Assembly (NCBI GenBank): GCA_945266285.1
Contig: CALYOP010000003.1
Coordinates: 220,709-284,708, forward strand
DNA from: an uncultured Commensalibacter sp.
GTDB taxonomy: Bacteria > Pseudomonadota > Alphaproteobacteria > Acetobacterales > Acetobacteraceae
DNA: 64,000 bases
Reading direction: 5' to 3'
Below the pieces are notes generated by a model. The model saw only the letters and a list, made by a program, of their open reading frames with translations. It did no database searches and was not told where the DNA came from. Below are positions 63,804 to 64,000 of the stretch, in pieces. Position numbers and translations under genes: made by a program. How positions within the stretch are numbered: position 1 is the stretch's first letter; every line of letters begins with the position of its first letter.

Positions 63804-64000
63804 TTAGAATATCCCATAAAGTCTATTATTAATAAAATTAGCAAATAAAGTTGCGCCTGCAGGAAGTGGATGCGTTCCATCTGCCCAATAGTAATTTTGA
63901 TTCATACTATTCACTCCCAAAGACCGGCTATCAATATAATCAACGCCATAATATTCAAAGACTTCGATCATTTTTTCAGCTAACGTATTTGTTGTCGTGC
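63804..64000 (-). CDS. SGNH/GDSL hydrolase, C-terminal end (cut by window edge)
   Basis: The last 65 codons are visible. WADGTHPLPAGATLFANFIN holds the block V D-x-x-H motif (Asp and His of the catalytic triad) of SGNH esterases. The N-terminal part with the GDS motif lies off the right edge. In phages such domains sit in tail fibres or act as sugar deacetylases. It is coupled to the acidic protein downstream. Confidence 0.75.
   Translation of the reverse strand, partial: TTTNTLAEKMIEVFEYYGVDYIDSRSLGVNSMNQNYYWADGTHPLPAGATLFANFINNRLYGIF

Overview
The window looks like chromosomal DNA from an AT-rich member of the Acetobacteraceae (Alphaproteobacteria). Evidence is the hopanoid-associated RND transporter HpnN, the mrcA-prfB pair, the dnaX-ybaB-recR block next to a small 4.5S RNA, ClpS/ClpA, a quinone-type PyrD and UbiC. 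The low G+C, compact gene set and secreted ecotin fit an insect-gut relative such as Commensalibacter. That genus call is inference and was not checked by any search.

Layout. 1-2.8 kb: exbB (cut by the left edge), tonB and prfB, the last with an intact +1 frameshift site. 2.8-11 kb: mrcA, an aldo/keto reductase, hrcA, rdgB and hpnN. 11.2-15.6 kb: riboflavin genes ribD-ribE-ribBA behind an FMN riboswitch, followed by ubiC and ribH. 15.8 kb: tRNA-Thr. 16.2-17.1 kb: an orphan lipoprotein. 17.4-21.8 kb: dnaX-ybaB-recR-SDR-folB with the SRP RNA. 21.8-28 kb: a hexapeptide acyltransferase, ggt, a Mrr-type endonuclease downstream of map, and a DD-carboxypeptidase. 28.4-31.2 kb: clpS-clpA. 31.3-37 kb: a secreted DUF2931-like protein, a DUF3465-like protein, ppk2, an SDR, yqgE and pyrD.

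37.2-41.6 kb is a three-gene surface-glycan set: an FkbM methyltransferase with a repeated coiled coil, a GT4-like glycosyltransferase with an N-terminal DPxYY-type module, and a GT8-like glycosyltransferase. 41.6-48.8 kb holds pit, SPFH/NfeD, a YdcF-like protein, cysG, a CopD-like protein and grxB. 48.9-54.3 kb holds a periplasmic ecotin, a secreted GH31 alpha-glucosidase and two GT25 paralogues. An MFS transporter and a periplasmic asparaginase follow.

From about 55.7 kb to the right edge the DNA has phage character. Two proteins carry a tail-adaptor-like beta domain. One of them has a collagen-like stretch and three exact-length 104-residue repeats, and ends at an in-frame TAG followed by 25 more protein-like codons. 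There is also a compact cassette of four small, mostly overlapping membrane proteins (two of them below 60 residues), a phage lysozyme-like gene without a normal start codon, and the end of an SGNH hydrolase. The best reading is a tail-fibre plus lysis module from a prophage, tailocin or phage remnant, with partial decay. This is the part of the window most likely to hold something undescribed.
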